In this document: positions 33,229 to 42,523 of the stretch, in pieces | How positions within the stretch are numbered: position 1 is the stretch's first letter | Layout: every line of letters starts with the position of its first letter | Origin: an uncultured Bacteroidales bacterium | GTDB lineage: Bacteria > Bacteroidota > Bacteroidia > Bacteroidales > Paludibacteraceae | NCBI GenBank assembly: GCA_900316845.1 | Contig: ONEG01000014.1 | Location: 1 to 64,000 of the forward strand | Direction: 5' to 3' | DNA: 64,000 bases | Notes under the pieces: generated by a model | The model's database searches: none | What the model saw: only the letters and a program-made list of their open reading frames with translations | Told to the model about the DNA's origin: nothing | Made by a program: the position numbers and the translations under genes

Positions 33229-33424
33229 CTCACCCCTAAGTGCTGAACGATTACTGCTACGTTCCACATCGCAGTTTTCGGCTGTTTTCTTGAAGGAATC
33301 CGGATGGAGCGAGAATCGCTACTGCCACAACCGGGATTCTGCGTTTTCTAAGAGCGCAGCGAGTTTTCGATTAAATATTAAAAATAAATTTGCATATCTC
33401 AAAAAAAGCAGTACCTTTGCACCG
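33229..33424 (+). repeat. Long direct repeat, copy 2, downstream of the second hipBA
   Basis: It matches 31368-31602 without the internal 38 nt. A promoter core (TTTG 33389-33392, TACCTTTG 33412-33419) now drives the AAA ATPase remnant. Confidence 0.95.
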
Positions 33425-33426
33425 TG

Positions 33427-33459
33427 AAAAGTGCATAATAACCGCAAATGTGCACTTTT
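33427..33459 (+). promoter_or_regulatory. Hairpin in the leader of the decayed ATPase gene
   Basis: AAAAGTGCA 33427-33435 pairs with TGCACTTTT 33451-33459. It is absent from copy 1 of the direct repeat, so it belongs to the ATPase locus. Confidence 0.5.
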
Positions 33460-33486
33460 GAATGTGCAAATATAAAAAGATAAACT

Positions 33487-33819
33487 ATGATAAATGGAGA
33501 TTTATTACAGTACATGCAGGAGCAGTTAGCCTTGACATCTTTGGATTTCAAGCGGTATTAATATGCTTTAGCGGGTGAAAACGCAGAGATCGGCAATGTG
33601 CGCGAGACCTTCTTCTACAACCAACTGCGCGTAACTCAGGAGGTGATATCGTCCCGCGTGAGCGATTTTTGCGTAGGAGACTACACCTTTGAGGTGGGAG
33701 GAAAAAAGAAAGGGAAGAAACAAATATCCGAAGTGCCAAACGGTTATGTGGTGCGTGACGAGATTGAATACGCTACTAACCAGATTATTCCGCTATGGGC
33801 ATTCGGTTTGATGTACTAA
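33487..33819 (+). pseudogene. AAA ATPase (DUF4143 type) with internal deletion
   Basis: An intact-looking start gives MINGDLLQYMQEQLALTSLDFKRY, then a TAA at 33559. The sequence continues in another frame from 33562 as YALAGENAEIGN, VRETFFYNQL, SDFCVGDYTFEVGGKKKGKKQI and IIPLWAFGLMY. The first part resembles the N-terminus and the second part the C-terminus of DUF4143-type ATPases (normally about 370-400 residues). The P-loop domain between them is missing. This is best explained by an internal deletion of some 270 codons. A promoter lies in front, so a short transcript may still be made. Confidence 0.8.
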
Positions 33820-34088
33820 CTTCCTAATCCATATCCCCTAACCCGTAACGAAAAAACCGTGACGTAAAATACGATATGAATAAAATCTTTACGGAAGTGT
33901 TCTAAAAAACGATCCAAAATAGATAGGATTGTGTGTTGAATATCGCCGTTCTATATCTTAGAATGGGCGATTTTTTCGTATATATACCATATTGTTATCT
34001 AAAAATACGATATAATGTTATGCGTGAGTTTATTTTGTCACGTTTAAGAAGCAAAAAATAGATTTTTGCACTTTTTTTCTTGTTTTTC
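33820..34088. other. Spacer before the second giant gene
   Basis: Apart from the terminator at 33942-33977 no gene is supported. A 9-codon ORF near 33874 ending in EVF is too short to call. The rest is AT-rich. Confidence 0.6.
33942..33977 (+). terminator. Intrinsic terminator
   Basis: ATCGCC 33942-33947 pairs with GGCGAT 33966-33971 and an inner TTCTA with TAGAA, followed by TTTTTTC. It separates the decayed ATPase from the giant gene. Confidence 0.85.
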
Positions 34089-34138
34089 TTTCGTATGTCA
34101 AAAAAAAACAGTACCTTTGCAGCGCTTTATCGCGCTGC
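34089..34138 (+). promoter_or_regulatory. Promoter with a GC-rich hairpin at the transcript start
   Basis: TACCTTTG 34112-34119 is preceded by ACAG and an A-tract; the -33 region is weak (TTTCGTATGTC). Overlapping the likely start site, GCAGCGC 34119-34125 pairs perfectly with GCGCTGC 34132-34138, so the mRNA probably begins with a stable hairpin. Confidence 0.7.
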
Positions 34139-34193
34139 TTCGCTCACGTGTGCGTAAGCGGTATAAAAATGAAACATTAAGATACAAAAAGAT

Positions 34194-37100
34194 ATGGAAA
34201 CAAAAAAATTTAATTCAATCAATTTAATTCGCTGTGTTAGCGGGGCAAACCTGAACCTCTTCCGCTATGCGGCGATGGTATTAGTGCTGCTAACCCTCGG
34301 CGTAGGGAATGCGTGGGCAAGTCATAGTACGCATACCGCCACGTTAAATGTTGCAAAAGGAACAGGTAATGGTTCTGTTTATGCGTCAACGAGTGCTACT
34401 GCGACGAGCGGTTCCGCTTCAGCTTCTTTTGATTGCGGAAAATCGAGTGATGGTCAGCATACGGGAACCTTGTATGCCTATGCAACTCCTGCATCGGGAT
34501 ATACGTTCCTCGGCTGGACAACCAGTCCTTCCTCGTCCGATGGCGCGGATAATTCTAATCCCAAAGGCGTGGCATTTGATGTGTCTTCGGCAAATTCATC
34601 CCAAACTCTCTATGCGCATTTCGTAGAGAAAGCAAAGGTGAACATCACTTTCGAGGCACCTGCTAATGGAACCTATACTATCAAGGTCAATGGTGGTTCT
34701 ACAGAGATGGTGTCGTCTGCCAATGTGGTAAAAAACAATGTGGAAGGAGTAGTGCTGACGGCTACTCCGGCAAGCGGTTATGCCTTTGCCGGATGGTACA
34801 AGTTGAATAGTGCAGGTGAGTTTGTGGAAGACCTTTCTATTGCAAGCCCCTATGATGCTTCGTTTACTACATCCGAGACTATAAAAATGGGCGCTCGTTT
34901 TGTGCCGACAACCTTGGGTAAATTTATCCTCAAGGGAAGCAGTACGCAGTATTATGGTTTGAAGATGGCTACGATTGCAGCCGGCGGTAGCGGAACGATC
35001 GTTCCGGTAGCGGAAGAGACGCTTGTGGATGGCTCAGATCTGATGCCGTTTGATAATGGTACTTATACCATCAAAGCGGGGGCTACATTGTTAGTTCCTC
35101 ATACAGATGATAATAAGATGCAGTTGGAGCCGGATGTAGTCACAACTGCCGAGACATTATCTGCATATCGTACGCTTGTCCTGAAGGATGGAGTGAAAAT
35201 AGTAAGTAATGGAAATATCTGTGTAGGTGGTAAAATTATGTCTGCCGGAGGTGGTAATAAATCCGCTTATGTTACCGGACCATGCGGCGTTATCAATATG
35301 GCAAATGGCGGACATATCGAATTGAATAGTGGAGCGAAACTTTATTGCTGGGGCTTCATCAAAGGTCAAGATATGGATCAGGGAAATAATACTGTCGGAG
35401 TAGGAACAATTACGGCTCATTCAGGGGCAATCATCAAAGAGGATTTTTCCGTTGGCGATTGGCGCGGAGGTACAGCAACCTCGAACATTTATAATAAACG
35501 CACCTCATGGAAATTGTTCCCGTTCCAAAGTTACTCCATTCAAAATGTAGAAGTGCCTACGACATACGAATATGGCTCTACTTTGAATACCTTTGTAGTC
35601 GTTAATGGCGGGGGAGGAGATAATCCTGCGGATTTTGATATCGCTGGAAGTAGTAATACGCTCTTTTTGCTTAGGGATGCCCAATCTACTGTACGAAAAT
35701 GGTATGACCCAACAACAGATTTGACATGTTACGAGTTAAGTGGTACAGCGCAATTGGATGCATTGAATTTAGTAGTTTACATAAGTGTTAGCTCAAGTGA
35801 GTATTATTTGCCAATTAGTAATAGTATGCACATCATCTTGAAAAACTGCAATATGACATTGTCTAAACCAATGACGATGCAAGCCGGTTCGGTAATTGAG
35901 ATTAAAGAAGATGCTACTGCTAATTTGGAGGCTCGCATGCATATGTTTGACAAGGACGACTGGGGGTTATTTATCCACAATTATTATTTCCGTTCATTTA
36001 ACAATTTGACCAGCCACAAAAATCGTGGTGCGGAAAACTCCAAAGATGGCTTGGAAGATGCAAAGATCATAGTTGATGGTACGCTCAACGTGGTTTCCGG
36101 AAAAGGCTATCTATATAGCACAAACGGTGGCGCAAATATTATGGGTAACGGTGGCGGAAAAGTTGTCTTTGGTGGCGCGTTGCCCAGTTCTACTACACTT
36201 CATCACGTAACTGTGGGCACTAAGGATCAAGGTTACATTGTAGACGCACCAAATGATATCGCTGCAGCCAACCTCTGCAACGAAGATGGTTCTTATACTA
36301 AATCCATTGCTTCGACTACTTTCCATAACGTAAATGGTCGATGGTTTGCGGCTTCGGCAAAAGACGAGAAAGCTAACCATACGTATGACTTCACGTATAT
36401 CAGCAGTGGAGCGGTAAGCGGAACAGACGGAACGACTTTTACAGTCGATGCTCTTTATGCTCCGGATAAAACCGGTTTGGCAGCAGGTATGAAATGGTGC
36501 AATGTGGTGCAAGATGGTACCTGTAGCAATATCTTTAATGCAACGCAGACACTCAACGAAACACCGGCAAGCGATATTCGTTATACCTATCCGACGGATA
36601 GTTGGCTGCAGTTGCTCAAGACCGAAACAGAAGGCGTCTATGGCGGCTCGGATAATAGTCTGTATGCGGTTGACGGATGTGCTGTTAACTCACTCGGATC
36701 CGTGGATGAGAACTGCTTGTACACGATTAACGATGTTAAAAAAGCGCTTGTAGATGGTCATTTCGTGGCTCTTGAGAAGAATACGGAAGATGAGGCATGG
36801 CATGATGTGGCTAACCCGACTAATTACTATATCTGTTTCGAGGGATGTAACTGGCATCCGGCTACTAAATATGCCGGCGAAGAGAAGGCCTATATAGTAG
36901 AAGAAGGTGACTATATCTGGTATAACAACAATTGGTTGCTAGTGGAGCGTGAAGATCCGTTCTTCTTCGATTATAACGACCAGAATGTAAAGCGATATTA
37001 TGAATATGAGGATGGCGCATGGGTACTGGCATCGCCGCGTGTCCGCGTGCAAGATGCAATCGAAACGCGTGATTTCTATAAATTGCCTGAGGCTATAACG

Positions 37101-40100
37101 GTTGCTTCTGGTAAGAAGAACACAACCATTACTATCCTCAAAGATATCTCCGGTATTAATACTAGAATGACCTACACGGCTAAGAATACCACTTGTACTC
37201 TTGACCTCAACGGTCATACAGTAAGTGGTGCAGCACCTTTCGGCGATGATAATAACAGAGGTCTTCTTATAATCAATGCATCTGGAACAACGTTCACAAT
37301 TACAGATAATAGTGCCAATAAAGAGGGGCGGTTAGAAAATATCTGTAATCAGAATAAGGTGACTTATACCGTTCATTTGATGGCCGGTACGCTGAATGTG
37401 GAGCATGGTACAATCCATGCTAAGAACCCGGCACAGTACGCAGCCAAGGCAAATGCTACTACAGGCATAACGGAAGCTTTGACTGCTTGCGGAGCGCGTG
37501 GTATACAGGTGAATGCAGCGCAGAAGTTGAATGTAACAGGCGGTTGTATTGAAGCCTACGCCACAAGAAACGCGTATGGCATTGTTGCCGCCGGTAATGC
37601 CGCCAACACTACTCTTGTGACTATCAGCGGCGGTACAATCTATGCCGAAGCACCTTATGGCGCGTATGGTATCAACTGCTCGGGTAAACTTCATGTTAGT
37701 GGAGGTACGATTACAGGTCACCTAAATACAGCATGGGCTGACGGGCAATACACGCAAGGTTCTAATAGCGACCGTAATTGCCACCAATATGCCTATGGTA
37801 TCAATATGACTGCCTCTTCCAATGCCACCGCCAGCAGTTGCTATTACGGCACGCTGACCATGACCGGCGGTACGGTACAAGCGACCTCTGCGTGGGATGC
37901 CAGTTATACATGCTACGCTTATGGTGTCCGTATTCAAAAGGCACTCACTGCCGTTGCAGATGCAAGTAAAACAGCTGACGGAACACATTCGCAGAAAGCC
38001 AGTGCTATCGGTTCGATTACCGGCGGTACTATATCGGTGGATATCAAGGGTAATTATGCGTACGGTGTATTTGTTGAAGGTAATTACAACTCCTACAACA
38101 AGACATCAAATACGTTCCATATCTCAGGTGCAACCATTACCTCTAAGGCAAAGAACTATGCCTATGGCGTTTATGCAAATGCTTCTATTGACGGGACATG
38201 CGGCGGCTATCACTATGGTATAGTGGAACAGGATAACAACACCGTTACTGCCCAGACAACTGCTGCTTATGCTTACGCAGTATATGTGGTCTCAACGAGT
38301 ACCACTATTTTCCAAGATAAGCAGGCCAATTATTACGGCGAGTACGCCACGGCTGCAGAGATGACCATCAATAGCGGTACCTACACTGCTTCAGCAGGCT
38401 CCAGTACTGCCTACGCTGCCGTATCTTCCACACGTTCCAAGTCCACATATGGTACGACAACGAGTGTAGAAACTAATCGTACATTGGGCGGAAATGCAGA
38501 GGCTTATGCTACGCTCATTATCAATGGTGGTATCTTTAATGCAACTACTACAACAAGTACAGCCCGTGGTGTTTCATCGGGCGGTAATACAACGATTAAA
38601 GACGCTACCTTCAATGTGGTGGCAGGAACAACAACTGCATATGGTCTGTATGCCCTTTCCGGCAAACTGACGGCAACCAATGTTATTGTTAATTCCACTG
38701 CCAATGGGCGCACGAGCAGTTCGAACAATAATGCATACGCATATGGTGTGTTGGTGGATTGTAGTATCCCTAATGGCAACACGGCGCAGACAGGTTTCGC
38801 GTATGCCGGCGATGTAGAGCTGAATAATTGTACCATTAATGCTGTAACTACAACGTATGACAATGCGCGTGCATTGTACGTGAATGCAACGAATAAAGTG
38901 TATAACTGGACGCAATTTAAGGCAGATAGTACTTCTAATAAGTGGACTACAGCAACCTATAATGCCTATAAGAGTGTGTTCCCCTGTACCTTGCAAGGCA
39001 GAGACAGTGTGGGTTATGCCATAGCCGCTACGGCTACCGTTAACGGCGGTACGTTTACAGCCAAAGCAGGTAGGGCCTCTGCATACGGAGCCGTAAGTAC
39101 CCAGACATCTGTTCCGGCCAACAAAGAAATAACCGCTTCGCCGGAGATGACCCTCAAGAATGCCACCTTTAGTGCCCAAACTGGAACCAGTACAACGGCA
39201 TACGGCGTTCAAGCGGGCGGACCTACTTTGATTGAGGGTTGTACGATTACGGCTACCGCAGGAAACTCGACTAAATATCAAAGTACGGCTTCCGGCGTAC
39301 GTGCTTTAGATAAAACGACCACCATCAAGAACTCGACCATTACAGCTACGGCGACAGATGCTGCTTATGGATTGGAGGGATATGTGGAGATCAATGCTAC
39401 GCATGGTTACTGCTGGCATGGCGAGTTTGATTTGAGTGAAGCAGGTACTACAGAAGTGAAAGCGGAGGCAAAAACAAGTGGAAAGAAAGCATACACAATT
39501 TACTTGAAATCTGTGAAGAAGAATATCGCTTCCGGCAATTTTGCAGGAGATTATGCTACTGCTGCCAGTGCAACAATCAATGGTGGTACGTATAATGCAA
39601 AATTCACCACATCGGGTTCTGCGTATGTAATTTCGCTTGATGGCAAGCAGACGCAAGGAAGCGTTGTGGCTCAACCGGAAGTGGAAGTGCTGGACGGTTT
39701 CTTTAATGGTGCTACTGCCGAAGTCGGAACAGCCGGTGTTGTCGGACACATGCAACTGAAAGGCGGTTATTTCGTACACCCGACCAACCTCGCTACCTAC
39801 GCTGTTGCTCCAAAGTCCGTTTGGACATTACCCAATACACATGAGCATTACAATCCGTATAAGTATAAAGTAACGGAGCACTATACCATTACTTTCAAAA
39901 ATGGTACAACCCAGTTGCAGCAAAATGATTTGGAAGCAGGTTCTATTCCGGCATATACAAGCACGCCTACCAAAGATGCAGATGCTCAATATACCTATAC
40001 CTTCGATGGCTGGTCAACGACAGATGGCGGTGATAAACTGGCATCATTGCCTGCGGTTTCTGCTGATGCTACCTATTTTGCACACTATAGTAAAACAGAG

Positions 40101-42359
40101 AAAAAATACACTGTAAATGTATCAGCTGGAGAACACGGCTCGGTAAGTCCTGCATCGGTTAGCAATATCGGTTGTGAGACAGCTTCGGGTGATATTACCG
40201 CGACTCCGAATGCGGGCTACTCGTTCAGCGGTTGGACCTTGCCAACTGGAGTAACTGCGGCTACCGGATACAACGCAAGCAGCAACCCGATTCACATTCA
40301 TGCTACGGCTACCGGCAAGTCCATCACGGCGAACTTTGTGCCTCGTACGGACATCAACTATACCGTTAAGCATTGGCAGCAGAACATTGAAAACGACGAA
40401 TACACTGAGGTAACGGCAGACCAAGAGACCAAGCAAGGCACAACGGCTACCGCTACGGCGGCAACCGCCAAGTCTTACACCGGCTTTACGGCTCAGCCCA
40501 TCACGCAAGAGGCCATCGCAGGTGACGGTACTACTGTAGTTAATATCTATTATAACAGAAAGACCTATACTATTGCATGGGTTGACGGAAACAATGTTGT
40601 AATAGAGACCGACGAGAATGTGGCGTACGGTACTATACCGTCCTTTGATGGTACAACTCCGACCAAGGCGCAAGACAATAGTTACACCTATACGTTTACC
40701 GGCTGGGACAATACGCCTGTAGCGGTAACAGCAGATGCTACCTATACCGCACAGTTTAAACAGACAGCACGTCCATATACCATCACTTGGTTGAACTATG
40801 ACGGATCGCCTTTGAATAGCACTACTTCTTGTTGGGGAGATACACCTGCATATTCGATTTATAATGAAACGCCGACCTATACTGACGCAGAGAATCGTAA
40901 ATACCAGTTTATCGGATGGAGTCCTGAGATTCATAAGGTGAACAGTGATGAAAATGTCTATACGGCGCAATATGAGCGTATTGATGATCTCGTCATTACT
41001 ACGGAAGAGCCAATCGAAGAGAATACTACTCTTACCACTACTACGGTCCGTGTAGAAGGCAAACTGAATGTGCCCCAAAATGTGACTCTCACCACCGACG
41101 ACTTGATTCTGGAAGGTACTCCGTTTTCGTCAGGTGAGATTACTGGCGAGGGAACGGTAGCAGCAACACGTGCATTGTTTGACTTCTCGCAACCGGGCGG
41201 ATTCAAAGCGAAGACTTGGTATGCAGTAGCCGTACCTTGGGAGGTAGATGTACCGGCATATGAGAAAACTAACAATGGTGTGTACATCAAGAAAGGCTCA
41301 GGCGAATTCGTACAGCAGGAATTAGGTCGTTCGTTCGATCTCATTTACTACGACGGAGCACGCCGTGCTACCGGTGCATCCAAGGCATGGAACTATGTGG
41401 AGGATGATGAGAAGGCGCAACATATCATGTATCCGGGTCGTGCGTACATGATCTACTTGACAGCTGATGCAGATATTATCCGCTTCGAGCGTAAGGAAGG
41501 TGCTGAATTGCATACAACGCAAGTAGAGACGAAGAAATATCCTGCGCAAGGAGTTAGCGGTGACTATGCAGACTGGAACGGTATAGCTAACCCGGCTACG
41601 TACCATGCGTATCTCAATGTGGGCGCTACGGAGAACCGCGGACAGGTGTATAATGCAGATACCAAGCAGTATGAGCTCTTCAACATGAGCGAAAACAAAC
41701 TGGTTGTAGGTCAGCCGATCTTCGTGCAACCTGCCGAAGAAACCACCATCGTGGCAAATGCCAACACCTATAATCCGTCTCTGGCTCCGCACCGTGCGCA
41801 AGCGCCGGACAATTCATTAACACGATATGAAATGATGTTGGCCAAGATGGATGAGGATGTGGCCGACCGTATTATCGTTCGTATGGACGAGGACAAGGAG
41901 GAGAACACATACGTTGTGGGGCAGGATCTTGTGAAGATGGGTGTCAGCGATATCGTTCCGCAGATGTGGATTGACCGCTATGCCAGCAAGATGTGTATCA
42001 ATACCATAGCGCCGGTGAATAATATTGCTAACTATCCGTTGAGCATCAGCGTACAAAGGGATGGCGAGTATGAACTATTCATCGCTGATCAGCCGAATGA
42101 TGAGACAATGCTTTATCTGACCTACGACGGAGCAGCAATATGTAACCTTAGTTACGGTGGATATGTAACGAACCTTACTAAGGGTACGAATACTCATTAT
42201 GGGCTGCGTATCGTAGTGAAATCTCCGGAGATCGCTACTGGTATTGACGAGGCCGTGGTGGATGCGAAGGGGGAGACCCGCAAAGTGCTGATTAATGATC
42301 AGGTATTCATCATTCGTGGAGAGAAAGTCTATAGTATAGATGGAAAACTTGTAAAATAA
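34194..42359 (+). CDS. Giant secreted surface protein with AYG beta-solenoid and B-repeats
   Basis: The 2,721-residue product has a long signal peptide (about 1-42, NAWA before SHS). Residues about 48-240 hold two bacterial-repeat domains (TPASGYTFLGW, TPASGYAFAGW). About 365-600 is the module shared with the protein at 13310 (CWGFIKG, GDWRGGT, YSIQNVEVP, VRKWYDPTTDLTCYEL). About 965-1870 is a solenoid of roughly 19 units alternating INGGTF/ISGGTI strands and AYGV-type turns. About 1890-2260 are InlB-like B-repeats. The last about 460 residues match the first giant and end RKVLINDQVFIIRG-x-KVYSIDGKLVK. It is probably a cell-surface adhesin or stalk-like protein. A 47-residue mini-protein gene follows after 14 nt. 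Confidence 0.87.
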   Translation: METKKFNSINLIRCVSGANLNLFRYAAMVLVLLTLGVGNAWASHSTHTATLNVAKGTGNGSVYASTSATATSGSASASFDCGKSSDGQHTGTLYAYATPASGYTFLGWTTSPSSSDGADNSNPKGVAFDVSSANSSQTLYAHFVEKAKVNITFEAPANGTYTIKVNGGSTEMVSSANVVKNNVEGVVLTATPASGYAFAGWYKLNSAGEFVEDLSIASPYDASFTTSETIKMGARFVPTTLGKFILKGSSTQYYGLKMATIAAGGSGTIVPVAEETLVDGSDLMPFDNGTYTIKAGATLLVPHTDDNKMQLEPDVVTTAETLSAYRTLVLKDGVKIVSNGNICVGGKIMSAGGGNKSAYVTGPCGVINMANGGHIELNSGAKLYCWGFIKGQDMDQGNNTVGVGTITAHSGAIIKEDFSVGDWRGGTATSNIYNKRTSWKLFPFQSYSIQNVEVPTTYEYGSTLNTFVVVNGGGGDNPADFDIAGSSNTLFLLRDAQSTVRKWYDPTTDLTCYELSGTAQLDALNLVVYISVSSSEYYLPISNSMHIILKNCNMTLSKPMTMQAGSVIEIKEDATANLEARMHMFDKDDWGLFIHNYYFRSFNNLTSHKNRGAENSKDGLEDAKIIVDGTLNVVSGKGYLYSTNGGANIMGNGGGKVVFGGALPSSTTLHHVTVGTKDQGYIVDAPNDIAAANLCNEDGSYTKSIASTTFHNVNGRWFAASAKDEKANHTYDFTYISSGAVSGTDGTTFTVDALYAPDKTGLAAGMKWCNVVQDGTCSNIFNATQTLNETPASDIRYTYPTDSWLQLLKTETEGVYGGSDNSLYAVDGCAVNSLGSVDENCLYTINDVKKALVDGHFVALEKNTEDEAWHDVANPTNYYICFEGCNWHPATKYAGEEKAYIVEEGDYIWYNNNWLLVEREDPFFFDYNDQNVKRYYEYEDGAWVLASPRVRVQDAIETRDFYKLPEAITVASGKKNTTITILKDISGINTRMTYTAKNTTCTLDLNGHTVSGAAPFGDDNNRGLLIINASGTTFTITDNSANKEGRLENICNQNKVTYTVHLMAGTLNVEHGTIHAKNPAQYAAKANATTGITEALTACGARGIQVNAAQKLNVTGGCIEAYATRNAYGIVAAGNAANTTLVTISGGTIYAEAPYGAYGINCSGKLHVSGGTITGHLNTAWADGQYTQGSNSDRNCHQYAYGINMTASSNATASSCYYGTLTMTGGTVQATSAWDASYTCYAYGVRIQKALTAVADASKTADGTHSQKASAIGSITGGTISVDIKGNYAYGVFVEGNYNSYNKTSNTFHISGATITSKAKNYAYGVYANASIDGTCGGYHYGIVEQDNNTVTAQTTAAYAYAVYVVSTSTTIFQDKQANYYGEYATAAEMTINSGTYTASAGSSTAYAAVSSTRSKSTYGTTTSVETNRTLGGNAEAYATLIINGGIFNATTTTSTARGVSSGGNTTIKDATFNVVAGTTTAYGLYALSGKLTATNVIVNSTANGRTSSSNNNAYAYGVLVDCSIPNGNTAQTGFAYAGDVELNNCTINAVTTTYDNARALYVNATNKVYNWTQFKADSTSNKWTTATYNAYKSVFPCTLQGRDSVGYAIAATATVNGGTFTAKAGRASAYGAVSTQTSVPANKEITASPEMTLKNATFSAQTGTSTTAYGVQAGGPTLIEGCTITATAGNSTKYQSTASGVRALDKTTTIKNSTITATATDAAYGLEGYVEINATHGYCWHGEFDLSEAGTTEVKAEAKTSGKKAYTIYLKSVKKNIASGNFAGDYATAASATINGGTYNAKFTTSGSAYVISLDGKQTQGSVVAQPEVEVLDGFFNGATAEVGTAGVVGHMQLKGGYFVHPTNLATYAVAPKSVWTLPNTHEHYNPYKYKVTEHYTITFKNGTTQLQQNDLEAGSIPAYTSTPTKDADAQYTYTFDGWSTTDGGDKLASLPAVSADATYFAHYSKTEKKYTVNVSAGEHGSVSPASVSNIGCETASGDITATPNAGYSFSGWTLPTGVTAATGYNASSNPIHIHATATGKSITANFVPRTDINYTVKHWQQNIENDEYTEVTADQETKQGTTATATAATAKSYTGFTAQPITQEAIAGDGTTVVNIYYNRKTYTIAWVDGNNVVIETDENVAYGTIPSFDGTTPTKAQDNSYTYTFTGWDNTPVAVTADATYTAQFKQTARPYTITWLNYDGSPLNSTTSCWGDTPAYSIYNETPTYTDAENRKYQFIGWSPEIHKVNSDENVYTAQYERIDDLVITTEEPIEENTTLTTTTVRVEGKLNVPQNVTLTTDDLILEGTPFSSGEITGEGTVAATRALFDFSQPGGFKAKTWYAVAVPWEVDVPAYEKTNNGVYIKKGSGEFVQQELGRSFDLIYYDGARRATGASKAWNYVEDDEKAQHIMYPGRAYMIYLTADADIIRFERKEGAELHTTQVETKKYPAQGVSGDYADWNGIANPATYHAYLNVGATENRGQVYNADTKQYELFNMSENKLVVGQPIFVQPAEETTIVANANTYNPSLAPHRAQAPDNSLTRYEMMLAKMDEDVADRIIVRMDEDKEENTYVVGQDLVKMGVSDIVPQMWIDRYASKMCINTIAPVNNIANYPLSISVQRDGEYELFIADQPNDETMLYLTYDGAAICNLSYGGYVTNLTKGTNTHYGLRIVVKSPEIATGIDEAVVDAKGETRKVLINDQVFIIRGEKVYSIDGKLVK

Positions 42360-42373
42360 ATACAATAATAAAT

Positions 42374-42517
42374 ATGCGAAAGAAAAAATATATCATTCCT
42401 CTTATCGCAGTAGAACTGTGGAATATGCAGGAACTGATGAAAGCATCGGGCTCTTCTCCGGAATTGCCACCTGACCCATCATTAGGAGGGGCACCGAGCC
42501 GTACAAAACCATTCTAA
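42374..42517 (+). CDS. 47-residue mini-protein paired with the second giant
   Basis: The ORF encodes MRKKKYIIPLIAVELWNM... ending LPPDPSLGGAP then SRTKPF. It shares with the ORF at 19758-19904 its position directly after a giant secreted protein, the start M-x-K-K-x-Y-I-x-P-L, a hydrophobic/amphipathic middle and a Pro/Gly tail with Arg and final Phe. DNA identity is low, so similarity at protein level suggests selection. Function unknown; a chaperone, regulator or processing cofactor of the giant would fit the context, but this is inference. Confidence 0.7.
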   Translation: MRKKKYIIPLIAVELWNMQELMKASGSSPELPPDPSLGGAPSRTKPF

Positions 42518-42523
42518 GTTATC

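Noticed and set aside
29417..33819. Insertion sequence or integrated element around DUF3987 and hipBA
   Set aside because: No transposase, integrase or terminal inverted repeats were found; only the direct repeats around hipBA are supported.
33874..33903. Nine-codon ORF MNKIFTEVF, ending in Phe like the mini-proteins
   Set aside because: Too short; it lacks the K-K-x-Y-I-x-P-L start and is not behind a giant gene.
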